This document shows, piece by piece, positions 51,301 through 59,878 of a stretch of 64,000 bases of DNA. A program made the position numbers and the translations under genes. The notes beneath the pieces were generated by a model. The model had not been told where the DNA came from, made no database searches, and was given only the letters and a program-made list of their open reading frames with translations. Every line of letters begins with the position of its first letter. Position 1 is the first letter of the stretch. Source of the stretch: Yinghuangia elevatio (lineage in GTDB: Bacteria; Actinomycetota; Actinomycetes; Streptomycetales; Streptomycetaceae); contig NZ_JBEZFP010000010.1 of the NCBI RefSeq assembly GCF_040649515.1, forward strand, positions 51,369-115,368, given 5' to 3'.

Positions 51301-52965
51301 TCAGGCGGTTCGTGAGCCGCTCTGCGCCGGCTGGGGCGCCGACTTCTGGCAGGCCGCGGTGATGTTGCGGGCCATGCCGCCGAATACCGCGGCGTGGAAC
51401 GGGGCGACGCTCCACCAATAGAGGTGACCGCTCAGGCCGTGCGGGTGGAACAGGGCGCGCTGGTGGTAGCGCGTCGAGCCGTCCTCGCCGGTGTCGACGG
51501 CGAGTTCGAGCCAGGCCAGGCCGGGCAGCCGCATCTCGGCGCGCAGGCGCAGGAGTTCGCCGGGCTGGATCTCCTCGACGCGCCAGAAGTCGAGCGAGTC
51601 CCCGACCCGGAGGTGCGCGGCGTCGCGGCGGCCGCGGCGCAGGCCGACGCCGCCCACGAGGCGGTCCAGCCAGCCGCGTACCGCCCAGGCGAGCGGGAAG
51701 GAGTACCAGCCGTTCTCGCCGCCGATGCCTTCGATCACGCGCCACAGTTCGGCGGGTGACGCGTCGACGTCGCGTTCGCGCACGTCGGTGTAGAGGCTGC
51801 CGCCCGCCCAGTCCGGGTCGGTGGGCAGGGGGTCGCTGGGTGCGCCGGGGACGCCGGCCGACGACCAGCGGGTGGCCACGTCGGCCTCCCGTACGCGGCG
51901 CAGCGCCAGTTCGAGGGAGTCGAGGAAGCCGATCGGGCCGCCGGGGAGGTCGGGCACGTAGCGTTCGATGTCCGTTTCCCGGCAGACCACTTCGTGACGG
52001 AGCGACTCGGTGAGCGGGCGGGCCAGCGCGCCGGGGACGGGCGTCACGAGGCCGACCCAGTGGCTGGAAAGCCTCGGAGTCAGCACGGGGACGGACAGGA
52101 TCAGCCGGTCGGGCAGGCCGGCGACCTTCGCGTAGCCGTGCATCATCTGGCGGTACGTCAGGACGTCCGGGCCGCCGATGTCGAACGTGCGGTTCACGTC
52201 CTCGGGCAGCCCCGCGGCGCCGACCAGGCAGCGCAACACGTCGCGTACCGCGACCGGTTGGATCCGGGTGTCGACCCAGCGCGGCGTCACCATGACCGGC
52301 AGCCGCTCGGTGAGGTAGCGCAGCATCTCGAAGGACGCCGACCCGGAGCCGATCACCACGGCGGCGCGCAGCACCGCGGTCGGCACGCCGGACGCGAGCA
52401 GAATGCGGCCGACCTCGGTGCGCGAGCGCAGGTGGGGCGAGAGTTCGCGTTCAGGGACGCCTTCCGGGGTCAGGCCGCCGAGGTAGACGATGCGGCGTAC
52501 GCCCGCGGCCTTGGCCTCGCGCGCGAACAGCCGGGCCGCCTCGCGATCGGCCCTCTCGAAGTCCCGGCCGCCGCCGAGGCCGTGCACGAGGTAGTAGGCG
52601 ACGTCGACCCCGTCGAAGGCTCCGGACAGCGACGCCGCGTCGGTCACGTCCCCCTTGCGGATGTCGACGCGGCTGGCCCAGGGATGGTCGCGGAGCTTGT
52701 CGGGGGTGCGGGCGAGGCAGCGTACGGCGTAGCCGGTGGCGAGCAGTTCGGGGACCAGCCGTCCGCCGATGTACCCGGTGGCGCCGGTGACCAGGCAGAC
52801 GGGCGCGGCGCCCGAGAGGGACGGGGCCGTGCGGGACGGCTCCGTACCTGGCTGCGCCGCGCCGGATCGTGCCGTACGGCCTTCCGAGGTTTGGGCCGTG
52901 CGGGACGCGCGCTCGGATCCGGGTTTCTCCGCGGTCGGCGCCGGGGCGGTGTCGGGGTCGTGCAT
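51301..52965 (-). CDS. SDR-family NAD(P)-binding protein with DUF2867
   Basis: 554 residues. After a disordered N-terminal leader (about 55 residues) an atypical SDR domain begins with CLVTGATGYIGGRLVPELLA and continues with GDVTDAASLSGAFDGVDVAY. The C-terminal half is the DUF2867 domain (WRVIEGIGGENGWYSFPLAW, SLDFWRVEEIQPGELLRLRA, LYWWSVAPFHAAVFGGMARN). The common actinobacterial form is about 480-500 residues, so the leader is extra. ATG at 52965 is chosen over an upstream frame start because CCGGAG is nearby. Substrate unknown; sometimes annotated as NAD(P)H-binding epimerase. Confidence 0.88.
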   Translation of the reverse strand: MHDPDTAPAPTAEKPGSERASRTAQTSEGRTARSGAAQPGTEPSRTAPSLSGAAPVCLVTGATGYIGGRLVPELLATGYAVRCLARTPDKLRDHPWASRVDIRKGDVTDAASLSGAFDGVDVAYYLVHGLGGGRDFERADREAARLFAREAKAAGVRRIVYLGGLTPEGVPERELSPHLRSRTEVGRILLASGVPTAVLRAAVVIGSGSASFEMLRYLTERLPVMVTPRWVDTRIQPVAVRDVLRCLVGAAGLPEDVNRTFDIGGPDVLTYRQMMHGYAKVAGLPDRLILSVPVLTPRLSSHWVGLVTPVPGALARPLTESLRHEVVCRETDIERYVPDLPGGPIGFLDSLELALRRVREADVATRWSSAGVPGAPSDPLPTDPDWAGGSLYTDVRERDVDASPAELWRVIEGIGGENGWYSFPLAWAVRGWLDRLVGGVGLRRGRRDAAHLRVGDSLDFWRVEEIQPGELLRLRAEMRLPGLAWLELAVDTGEDGSTRYHQRALFHPHGLSGHLYWWSVAPFHAAVFGGMARNITAACQKSAPQPAQSGSRTA

Positions 52966-53137
52966 GGCGTACTCCGGCGGGTTCCCGCGGTTCCGGCCGC
53001 CGACCGGTCCCAAATCGAGGGGCCGGGGCGCGGGCGCGGACGCGGACTGGGGCGTGGTCGCGGGCGGGGTCGGGGGACGACGGGCGGCAGGGTCGGCCGG
53101 GCGCGGGGCCGCCTGTCGGTGCAGCGTGGGTGCGACG

Positions 53138-53788
53138 TCATCCAGCGCCCGTGTCCGGTTCCCTCAGGGTGCCACGCCGGGCGCGCTCGGCGGGGGACGC
53201 GGACCATTCGGCGGTTCCCGGTGTCCGGGGCGCTCCCGTGCCGTGCGGAGGCTCGTGCGTCGTGGCGGCGAGTCGGGCGCGGGCCGCCACCCGCGCCCGC
53301 TCGCGGGCTTCCTCCTCTCGTGCGGCGACGTCGGGATGCCGGGCACGCCAGTAGGGATTGTCGTGGGGCAGGCCCCCGCTGACTCGGCCGTACAGCCCAA
53401 AGGTGAGCACCATCAGGCCGACCAGGAAGCTGAAGATCACATTGGGCATGCGGAACGCCAAAATGTTGGCGTCCTTGCCGAGCAGGGCAAGGTTGACGAA
53501 GCCGCTGAGCACGAAGAGCGTGCCGACCACGATGTTCACGGTCGAGGCGGCGTTGCCGCCGACGACCGCCCCGGCGACGAGCACCAGGCCCACCACCACG
53601 GAGATCGTGCTGAGCGCGCCGTTGGTGCCCAGGCCCGCGATCTTGTCGCCGTTCGTGTCGAAGAACGACAACTGGTCGGCGAAACCGAGGGCGCCGAAGA
53701 CGAGCAGCACCAAGCCGGTGAAGCCCGCACCGAACCGGTACACCTGACCGAGCCGATGGTCAACGGGCATTTCCTCGGAAAGCTTCAT
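53138..53788 (-). CDS. DUF4383 four-helix membrane protein
   Basis: 216 residues. DUF4383 signature: VYRFGAGFTGLVLLVFGALG, then three more membrane segments (LSTISVVVGLVLVAGAVVGG; TVNIVVGTLFVLSGFVNLAL; MPNVIFSFLVGLMVLTFGLY), followed by a disordered basic tail with a REEEARERARVAARARLAAT helix. Function unknown; these proteins are often next to stress or light regulators. ATG at 53788 has GGAGGG upstream. Divergent from a MerR/B12-type regulator, with a TGCATC-site cluster between them. Confidence 0.9.
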   Translation of the reverse strand: MKLSEEMPVDHRLGQVYRFGAGFTGLVLLVFGALGFADQLSFFDTNGDKIAGLGTNGALSTISVVVGLVLVAGAVVGGNAASTVNIVVGTLFVLSGFVNLALLGKDANILAFRMPNVIFSFLVGLMVLTFGLYGRVSGGLPHDNPYWRARHPDVAAREEEARERARVAARARLAATTHEPPHGTGAPRTPGTAEWSASPAERARRGTLREPDTGAG

Positions 53789-53831
53789 GGGACCCTCCTG
53801 CACAAGGCATGGTGTCCGGAACGGCATCCCC

Positions 53832-53886
53832 TGCATCTCAGGGTCCTCCGAGCTACGGTGGATGCAAGTTGCATCGATCGTGCATC
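53832..53886. promoter_or_regulatory. Cluster of TGCATC half-sites upstream of MerR and DUF4383 genes
   Basis: TGCATC at 53832, 53870 and 53881 and its complement GATGCA at 53861; the last pair forms GATGCA-AGT-TGCATC (53861-53875). Placed in the 151-bp gap between divergent genes, it is a plausible binding site for the MerR-family regulator. Confidence 0.55.
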
Positions 53887-53939
53887 GGTTCCGCGGCCGT
53901 CCCCGCCCCCCGGCGCACCGCATCCGATTGGCGTAGGAC

Positions 53940-54950
53940 ATGTCCGAACTCCCCCGCGACGGGGCTCCGGCCGACGCGTCCGACCCCGAGGGCGACGCCT
54001 CGGACCCGGCCTCGTTCACCGCGGGCGCCGTCGCGCGCCGCCTCGGCGTCGCCGTCACGACACTGCGGAGCTGGGACCGCCGGTACGGCGTGGGCGCGAG
54101 CCGTGTCAGCTCCGGCGGCCACCGCCGCTACACCCCGGCGGACCTGGCCCGGCTGGAACGCATGTGCGCGCTGGTCGCCGAGGGCATGCCGCTCGCCGAC
54201 GCGGCACGGATCGCCGCCCGTACGACGGCCTCGGCGCCGCGCGGCGACACCAGCGACACCAGTGACACCGGCGACACACCGCGGCGCGGCGGCGGCGAGA
54301 CCCTGCCGGTCCGAGGCGCGGGCCGGGCCGGGCAGGGCCTCGCGCGTGCCGCGATGCGACTGGACGCGGACACCGTACGGGCGCTGCTGGAACGGAACTT
54401 CGCGACGAAGGGCATCGTCGACGGCTGGGAGGAGCTGGCTCGGCCGGTGCTCTTCGGCATGGGGCGCAAATGGGAGCGAGGCACGGACGCCGTCGCGGTG
54501 GACAAGTACGTGGAGGTCGAACACCTGCTGTCCCAGTGCGTGTCGGCCGCGCTGCACCGCGTACGCGCGCCTTCCGCGGCCGATCCGCGCCCGACGCCGC
54601 ACGGCCGCGGGGCGCTGCTGGCGTGCGCGGAGTCCGAGCTGCACACGCTGCCGTTGGAGGCGTTGTCCGCGGCGCTGGCCGAACGGAGCGTCCCCGTACG
54701 CATGTTCGGCGCCGCCCTCCCCGACGCCGCCCTCCTGCGCGCGGTCCGCCGCACCACCCCCGCCGCGGTCGTCCTGTGGTCGCAGACCCCCGAGACAGCC
54801 GCCCCGCACACCCTCGCCGCGCTCCGCCGGGCCCCCGGCGTCACGGTCTACGCCGCCGGCCCCGGCTGGGCCAATTCCCCGCGTCCGCCGGGGATTTCCG
54901 TCCTGCAGTCGCTCCCCGAGGCGGTCACCCTGCTGACCCGCACCTGCTGA
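53940..54950 (+). CDS. MerR-family regulator with B12-binding-like C-terminal domain
   Basis: 336 residues. N-terminal MerR winged helix (FTAGAVARRLGVAVTTLRSW, DRRYGVGASRVSSGGHRRYT), a middle helical domain (VDGWEELARPVLFGMGRKWE) and a cobalamin-binding-like fold (GALLACAESELHTLPLEALS, VRMFGAALPDAAL). It resembles the light-responsive LitR/CarH group but lacks a clear DxHxxG motif; the ELHTLP histidine may be the ligand, and binding of B12 is not proved. A low-complexity insert (TSDTSDTGDTP) lies at about 103-113. ATG at 53940. Divergent from the DUF4383 gene. Confidence 0.85.
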   Translation: MSELPRDGAPADASDPEGDASDPASFTAGAVARRLGVAVTTLRSWDRRYGVGASRVSSGGHRRYTPADLARLERMCALVAEGMPLADAARIAARTTASAPRGDTSDTSDTGDTPRRGGGETLPVRGAGRAGQGLARAAMRLDADTVRALLERNFATKGIVDGWEELARPVLFGMGRKWERGTDAVAVDKYVEVEHLLSQCVSAALHRVRAPSAADPRPTPHGRGALLACAESELHTLPLEALSAALAERSVPVRMFGAALPDAALLRAVRRTTPAAVVLWSQTPETAAPHTLAALRRAPGVTVYAAGPGWANSPRPPGISVLQSLPEAVTLLTRTC

Positions 54951-54973
54951 GTATGCCGCCACGGGAACGGCGA

Positions 54974-55003
54974 ATCGGCGGCCCCGTGTGCGGGGCCGCC
55001 GAT
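54974..55003. terminator. Bidirectional hairpin between MerR and DUF6114 genes
   Basis: Perfect 13-bp stem ATCGGCGGCCCCG with TGTG loop, between convergent stops at 54950 and 55050. Confidence 0.7.
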
Positions 55004-55049
55004 CCTTGGGGGGTGGCGGGTCTTGGGAGCGGGTCTTGGGGTCGTCGGG

Positions 55050-57032
55050 TCAGGACGCTTTCTCGGAGCGCATGGTGAGGTCGGGGATCACCAACGTCGC
55101 ACCCGTCTGGCCGGCTTGCCGGACGGTGACGTCGGTGAAAAACGCGACCGGCACGTTGAGCGGGGGCGGACTGGTCGGCGTGAACTCGATGGGGATCAGG
55201 CCGAACAGGTTGCCCTTGAGGCTCTCCGTGTAGAAGGTCACCGTGCCGTCCTTCATGTACGACTTGACGTTGTCGACCGAGAACACGTGGATGCGGTTGC
55301 CCTTGCCGTCCACCGGCGACGTCATGTCGAGGTTCCAGATGTCGACGCCGCCGCTGACCTCGAACTTGAGGACCGGCTTGGTCTTCCCGGAGCCCGTCCG
55401 GACGTCGACGACGCCCTTGTAGTCCATGCCGGCCATGGCGAGGAGGCTGGTCTTGAGGATCCACGGCTCGTCGGGGAGCACCGGCTCCCCCGGAGCCGCG
55501 GGGGCCGCGTCGAGCGGGACCTGCTCGGGGCAGGGGTACGGCGCCTTGCTGCCGGTGGGCGCGGGGGCCGTCGTGGCAGTAGGTGTGGGCGTGGCAGTGG
55601 CCGGTGCCGTTGCCGTTGCCGTCGACGGCTTCGCACTGGTGGTCGGAGCCGTCTTGGACTCGGTCGTCGCGGGCGCCGCCTTGGGTGTCGCGGGCGCGCT
55701 CGCGGGGGCCGTGGCCGCCGTCGGCGGGACCTGCGCCACGGGCGGCGAGGCCGGGGCGCTCGGCGGCGGTGCGGGATCGGCCGCGGCCGCCGGGGGCGCC
55801 GCCACGGGTGGCGGCGTGGACGCTCCCGGGGGTCGGAGGAACGGCGGTACGAGTTGCCGCAACGGGTCGAGCAGCGGGTCCAGGAGCGGGCCCAGCAGAC
55901 CACCCGGCTGCTGCGTCGTCGCGGCCGGAGCGGGGGTGTTCGGCGCCGGAGGCGCCACGGGTGCCGCGGGCGGTACGGCACCCGCGGTGGTCGGCGCCGC
56001 CGCGGGCGCCTTGGCGGCGGTCCCGGGTGCGGGCGAAACGGCCGCCGGGGGCGTCGACTTGGCGGTCGGCGAGGGAGTGGCCGGCGAGCCGGTGGGCGGC
56101 GCCGCCTTCGCGGTGGGCGTACCCGACGTCGGCGAAGGCGCGCCCGTCGCCGAAGCCGAAGCCGATGCCGATGCCGTGGCTGTAGCCGTGGCCGTGCTCG
56201 GGGCGGACGGGCTCGCGCTCACGCACGGTCCGTCCGCGAACGGGTTGGGCGGCAGCGGCTCGCTCGGCCCGGCCATGGGGAGGAGCGCCGCGACGAGCGC
56301 CACGGCCGGAAACCCGGCGATGGCACCGAACTTCGCGACGCCGCCCAAAGTCCGGGCGGAGGCGTCCAGTGCGTCGGGAGAGTGGGGGTCGGGAGAGTGG
56401 GCGTCAGGAGTGCTGCCGGGCCGGCTGGTCGCCGACCCGGCCGACGGTTCCCCCAGGCCTGCACCACCTGGTGCCGCCGCATCGTCAGGCGCGGCGAACG
56501 CGCCGGGGTCCTCCCGCGGTTCCTCGGCTTCCGACGGACCGGCGCCGGTGGCCCCGTCGGCGTCTTCCGCCGGGACCTCGCCCTCGTCCTCGTCGTACGA
56601 CCACGCCAGCGCCAGCGAGCCGCCGATCGTGACCGAGAGCAGACCCATGAAGAATCCGCCGAGGTTCGAGGTGACGAACGATATGAACCCGCAGACCAGC
56701 GCGGTCACACCCGCGTAGATCCGGAACTGCGGCTGGAACCACACCATCAGGCCCATCAGGATGAGCACGCAGCCGATGACCGCCGCCGCGGCCCCCGCCA
56801 TCGTGCTCATCGCCACGCTCACGTCGCCGACCTGCAGCGTGGCGTACGGGAAGTAGAGGATCGGCAGAGCACCGAGCAGGATGAAGAACCCGGCCCAGAA
56901 GGGGCGCCCGCGGCGCCATTCGGCGATGCGCCGCCGCTCCTGCTTGAACGGGCCCCGCAGCCGCTTCTCGCGGCCCGATTGCGGCCGCTCCGCCTCGGAC
57001 TTCCCGGGCTCGTGTGGCTTGCTAGTACTCAC
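55050..57032 (-). CDS. DUF6114 membrane protein with long Pro/Ala/Thr-rich region
   Basis: 660 residues. Basic N terminus, then the DUF6114 membrane core of four helices (RPFWAGFFILLGALPILYFP; VAMSTMAGAAAAVIGCVLIL; RIYAGVTALVCGFISFVTSN; FFMGLLSVTIGGSLALAWSY), another helix near 235-255, and about 250 residues of Ala/Pro/Thr/Ser repeats (TATATATASASASASA-like). The last 150 residues look folded (PWILKTSLLAMAGMDYKGVV, GGVDIWNLDMTSP) and resemble the DUF6230 partner's style. GTG at 57032 follows GGAGCCC. Follows the DUF6230 gene after 108 bases, so they are one transcription unit. The Pro-rich insert is much longer than in typical members. Confidence 0.85.
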   Translation of the reverse strand: MSTSKPHEPGKSEAERPQSGREKRLRGPFKQERRRIAEWRRGRPFWAGFFILLGALPILYFPYATLQVGDVSVAMSTMAGAAAAVIGCVLILMGLMVWFQPQFRIYAGVTALVCGFISFVTSNLGGFFMGLLSVTIGGSLALAWSYDEDEGEVPAEDADGATGAGPSEAEEPREDPGAFAAPDDAAAPGGAGLGEPSAGSATSRPGSTPDAHSPDPHSPDALDASARTLGGVAKFGAIAGFPAVALVAALLPMAGPSEPLPPNPFADGPCVSASPSAPSTATATATASASASASATGAPSPTSGTPTAKAAPPTGSPATPSPTAKSTPPAAVSPAPGTAAKAPAAAPTTAGAVPPAAPVAPPAPNTPAPAATTQQPGGLLGPLLDPLLDPLRQLVPPFLRPPGASTPPPVAAPPAAAADPAPPPSAPASPPVAQVPPTAATAPASAPATPKAAPATTESKTAPTTSAKPSTATATAPATATPTPTATTAPAPTGSKAPYPCPEQVPLDAAPAAPGEPVLPDEPWILKTSLLAMAGMDYKGVVDVRTGSGKTKPVLKFEVSGGVDIWNLDMTSPVDGKGNRIHVFSVDNVKSYMKDGTVTFYTESLKGNLFGLIPIEFTPTSPPPLNVPVAFFTDVTVRQAGQTGATLVIPDLTMRSEKAS

Positions 57033-57140
57033 GAAGGGCTCCAGAGGGGACGCCTGGTACGAACAGTCGTCGCGGGGACGACGGAGGGCACGCGGTGGGC
57101 CCGGCCCGCATGGACCGGACCCGCCGCGGCCTGAACTCGA

Positions 57141-57767
57141 CTAGAAGCACTCTTTGTTGTCGAAGTTGACGCCGATGTCGAGGTCGGGCAGCCGGAACGT
57201 CGCCGCGCTCACCGCGTAGACGGTCTGGCGGGCGTTCACCACCGTGACCTTGTCGACCTGCTGGGCGAACCCGCCCGACGGACGCGGGCCCATGTCCGGG
57301 CCGCGCAGGGATCCGTCGGCGTTCTTCGTCTGCGCCGCGTCGACACCGATGTCCACGCCCTCGAAGGTGGCGTTGCCGGTCATCTGCGCCAGGTCGGCGA
57401 TCATGTCGTCCGCGCTCGCGCTGCCGGACTTGATGACCATCACCACGGCGTCCTTGCCGCCGATCGAGAACGGCAGCGGCACGCGGACAGACTGGCAGAG
57501 CTTGTCGAACGTCGCGCTCTTGAAGCCGGACAGAATGATCGGCTTGGAGTTCGGCCCGACCTTCTGTGTGAGCCCGCCGTACTGGACGACGTCCTCGGCG
57601 ACCATCTTGTCCGCGCTGACCTTGAACGCGGTGCCCGAGATCGCGAACGACATCGGGACCGCGCCGTTCGCGGCGGCGGCGGTGAGGCCGGAGATGATCA
57701 CCACGCCGGGGACAAGTGCCACACCGAAACGCTTCCAACGCGTGCGGCCGGCCTTGGACTTGGCCAT
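57141..57767 (-). CDS. DUF6230 family secreted or membrane-anchored protein
   Basis: 208 residues. N-terminal signal/anchor (RWKRFGVALVPGVVIISGLT AAAANGAV around 10-37), then a beta-rich domain typical of DUF6230 (MSFAISGTAFKVSADKMVAE, TQKVGPNSKPIILSGFKSAT, LPDLDIGVNFDNKECF). Such proteins pair with DUF6114 genes in Streptomyces and their role is not known; association with steroid or lipid genes is seen in some genomes. ATG at 57767 has GAGGAGG upstream. The region above the start has inverted repeats (58023-58099). Confidence 0.9.
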   Translation of the reverse strand: MAKSKAGRTRWKRFGVALVPGVVIISGLTAAAANGAVPMSFAISGTAFKVSADKMVAEDVVQYGGLTQKVGPNSKPIILSGFKSATFDKLCQSVRVPLPFSIGGKDAVVMVIKSGSASADDMIADLAQMTGNATFEGVDIGVDAAQTKNADGSLRGPDMGPRPSGGFAQQVDKVTVVNARQTVYAVSAATFRLPDLDIGVNFDNKECF

Positions 57768-58022
57768 GGTCCTCCTCAGGGACAGGTTCCGCGCATGCGC
57801 TGCCGGGGGTGGCGTGTCTGGGCGCATGCCGGACGCAAAGGACGACAACTGAGGGCCCGCGAGGGGCCCGGCGGTCGCACCTGTCCGGGAGGACGGGCAC
57901 GGACCTGGATGGGGATTTGAGGCCCACCGCGTTGGCCGCGTGACCCCCGGCCGGCTGTCGGGGCGCGCGCAAATGGACCGAGCGGGCCGATCGTCGCCGA
58001 CTGTGGGCTGCGGCACAAGAGT

Positions 58023-58099
58023 CTTGTTACCGACAAGTAGCGGCATGGCGCGGCTTCTCGCCACGCATTACCTTGACAGGTGTTACCTGGAGTAATACC
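58023..58099. promoter_or_regulatory. Inverted repeats upstream of the DUF6230-DUF6114 pair
   Basis: Two inverted repeats: CTTGT-TACCG-ACAAG (58023-58037) and GGTGTTAC-CTGGA-GTAATACC (58079-58099, one mismatch). They lie 256-332 bases before the DUF6230 start in a locally AT-richer sequence, and could be sites for a TetR-type regulator. A TTGACA at 58073 could be a -35 for a rightward promoter, but the spacing to TAATAC (14 bases) is short. Confidence 0.5.
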
Positions 58100-58242
58100 G
58101 AGGGGAAATGGCCGGGGTATATTGCCCGATTTGCTGCGGTTCTCGGCGAGGTCCGGCACACCCACGGCAACCGCTCGCGACGTCAGTCAAAGCTTTGTAA
58201 AGAACCAGGTGGACGGGCTCGGAACCGGAGGAAAACAAAAGC

Positions 58243-58279
58243 CCCGCCGCCCTCCGGAATCCACGCGGAGGGCGGCGGG
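58243..58279 (-). terminator. Rho-independent terminator for the thioredoxin/TPR gene
   Basis: Perfect 14-bp stem (CCCGCCGCCCTCCG and its complement) with a nine-base loop, followed on the minus strand by GCTTTTGTTTTCC. It lies about 270 bases past the stop at 58552; the interval holds GGAACGGGCCTC repeats (58433-58464) and no gene. Confidence 0.8.
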
Positions 58280-58551
58280 ACCTTGCCTCGGTCGACGCGA
58301 CCGGGTGACGACAAACCGCCCCTCGGGCCGGGCGGCGAAGCGCTGTGTCGGCGGATCAGGCGCGTGTACCGGGGTCGGGCCAGGAGCCTGACTCGGCACC
58401 GCACTTGAGTGATCGTCAGAACAGGGACTTCGGAACGGGCCTCGGAACGGGCCTCGGAACCGACTTCGGGGCGGATGTCCGAACGCGCGTCGAAACGCGC
58501 GTCGGAGCGCACGTCAGCGCGGGCCCGCCCGGACCGGCGTCGGACGGGGCG

Positions 58552-59538
58552 TCAGAACAGCACGCTGGTGAGCGCCGCGCGGGCCTTCACCACGCGCGGG
58601 TCGTCGAGCCCGATGACGTCGAACAGGCCGAGCAGGTGCACCCGCGCCTTGTTGCGGTCGTCCCCCGCGGTCCGGCGTACCGTCTCGACCAGGCGCCCGA
58701 ATGCGTCCTCGACGTTGCCGCCGGACAGGTCCACGTCGGCCGCCAGCGTCTGCGCGTCGACGTCGGTCGGGCGCTCCGCGGCGTTGCGGCGCACCTCGTC
58801 GACGTCCACGTCCTTGGTACGCAGGATCAGCTCCACCTGCGCCAGCGCGAGCTTCGCCTCGGTGTGCGCCGGGTAGTCCGAGATCACGTTGCGGTACGCC
58901 TGCGCCGCACCCGCGAAGTCCCCCGCGTCCAGCGCCGACTCCGCCGCGGCCAGCAGCGGGTCGCCCGCGGGCTCGGCGTCCTCGTCCGCCTCGCCCTGCG
59001 GTGCCGCGGCACCCGGCGCGCCGGGCAGGCCGGTGAGGCCGAACCGCTGCTCGCCGACCGCGACGAGCTGGTCGAGGATCTGCCGGAGCTGCTCCTCCTG
59101 CGGAGCGGCCCGGTCGAACATCGGGGCGAGCTGCCCCGCGATGACCGCGACGGCCGCCGGCAGGCCCTGCACCTGGGCCTGCACGACCAGCTCCTGGGCG
59201 AGCTGCGGAGTCGCGTCGATGTCCAGGCGGGCGAGCACGAAGCGGCCCGCGAACTCCGCGGCGAGCCGGTCGAAGACCTCGCCGAGCTCGACACTGTGCG
59301 GCGAACGCTGCGAGGAGAACTCCAGCACCACCGGAGCCTGCTGGGACAGCGCGAGAACCGAGTCGAAGTTCTCCTCGGTGAGATCGACGACGAATCCCCC
59401 TGCGGCGTCGGCCGCGCCGTCCGCGCCGGCCTGCGGCGCGCTCGCCGCCCGGGCCGCCCGCTGCGCGGCGGCCTCGGACGCCGCCTTGACCGCGCCGAGG
59501 TCGACGACCCCGCGCATCGACATGTTTCGTGGCTGCAT
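58552..59538 (-). CDS. YbbN-like co-chaperone (thioredoxin fold plus TPR)
   Basis: 328 residues. A thioredoxin-like domain (about 48-150, DLTEENFDSVLALSQQAPVV, LARLDIDATPQLAQELVVQA) lacks the CXXC motif; the equivalent loop is SSQRSPHS. The C-terminal half has TPR-like helices (PLLAAAESALDAGDFAGAAQ, AYRNVISDYPAHTEAKLALA). This matches actinobacterial tetratricopeptide co-chaperones related to E. coli YbbN (CnoX). ATG at 59538 with GGGGGAAG upstream. It is a single gene. Confidence 0.88.
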   Translation of the reverse strand: MQPRNMSMRGVVDLGAVKAASEAAAQRAARAASAPQAGADGAADAAGGFVVDLTEENFDSVLALSQQAPVVLEFSSQRSPHSVELGEVFDRLAAEFAGRFVLARLDIDATPQLAQELVVQAQVQGLPAAVAVIAGQLAPMFDRAAPQEEQLRQILDQLVAVGEQRFGLTGLPGAPGAAAPQGEADEDAEPAGDPLLAAAESALDAGDFAGAAQAYRNVISDYPAHTEAKLALAQVELILRTKDVDVDEVRRNAAERPTDVDAQTLAADVDLSGGNVEDAFGRLVETVRRTAGDDRNKARVHLLGLFDVIGLDDPRVVKARAALTSVLF

Positions 59539-59878
59539 GCGCCTATCTTCCCCCGAGCGACACCCGCGCGGTGCACGGGTCGGCCCCGTCCACCCCGCGG
59601 ATGTACCGTCCTGGGCCGCTCGGGCACCGCCCCGCGGGCGTGCGGGGCCGTACGAGAAGGGGCGCGGGACCTTCGTACCGACGTCGGGCGCTCGAATCCC
59701 CATCCAGGCACCGTTATTCGCTACGACCCGTAGCGTAACGGGAAAACGCCGGGCGACCGCAAGAGGGTTCCCTGTGAAATCAAGCCCCTTGGCCGTGTGA
59801 GTTGAGTCACCGCCAGGTTGCCGGACGGGACATTAGGGTCGTGCCGAACCCATCCGCCTCGATCCTGCCGAGGTCCCG

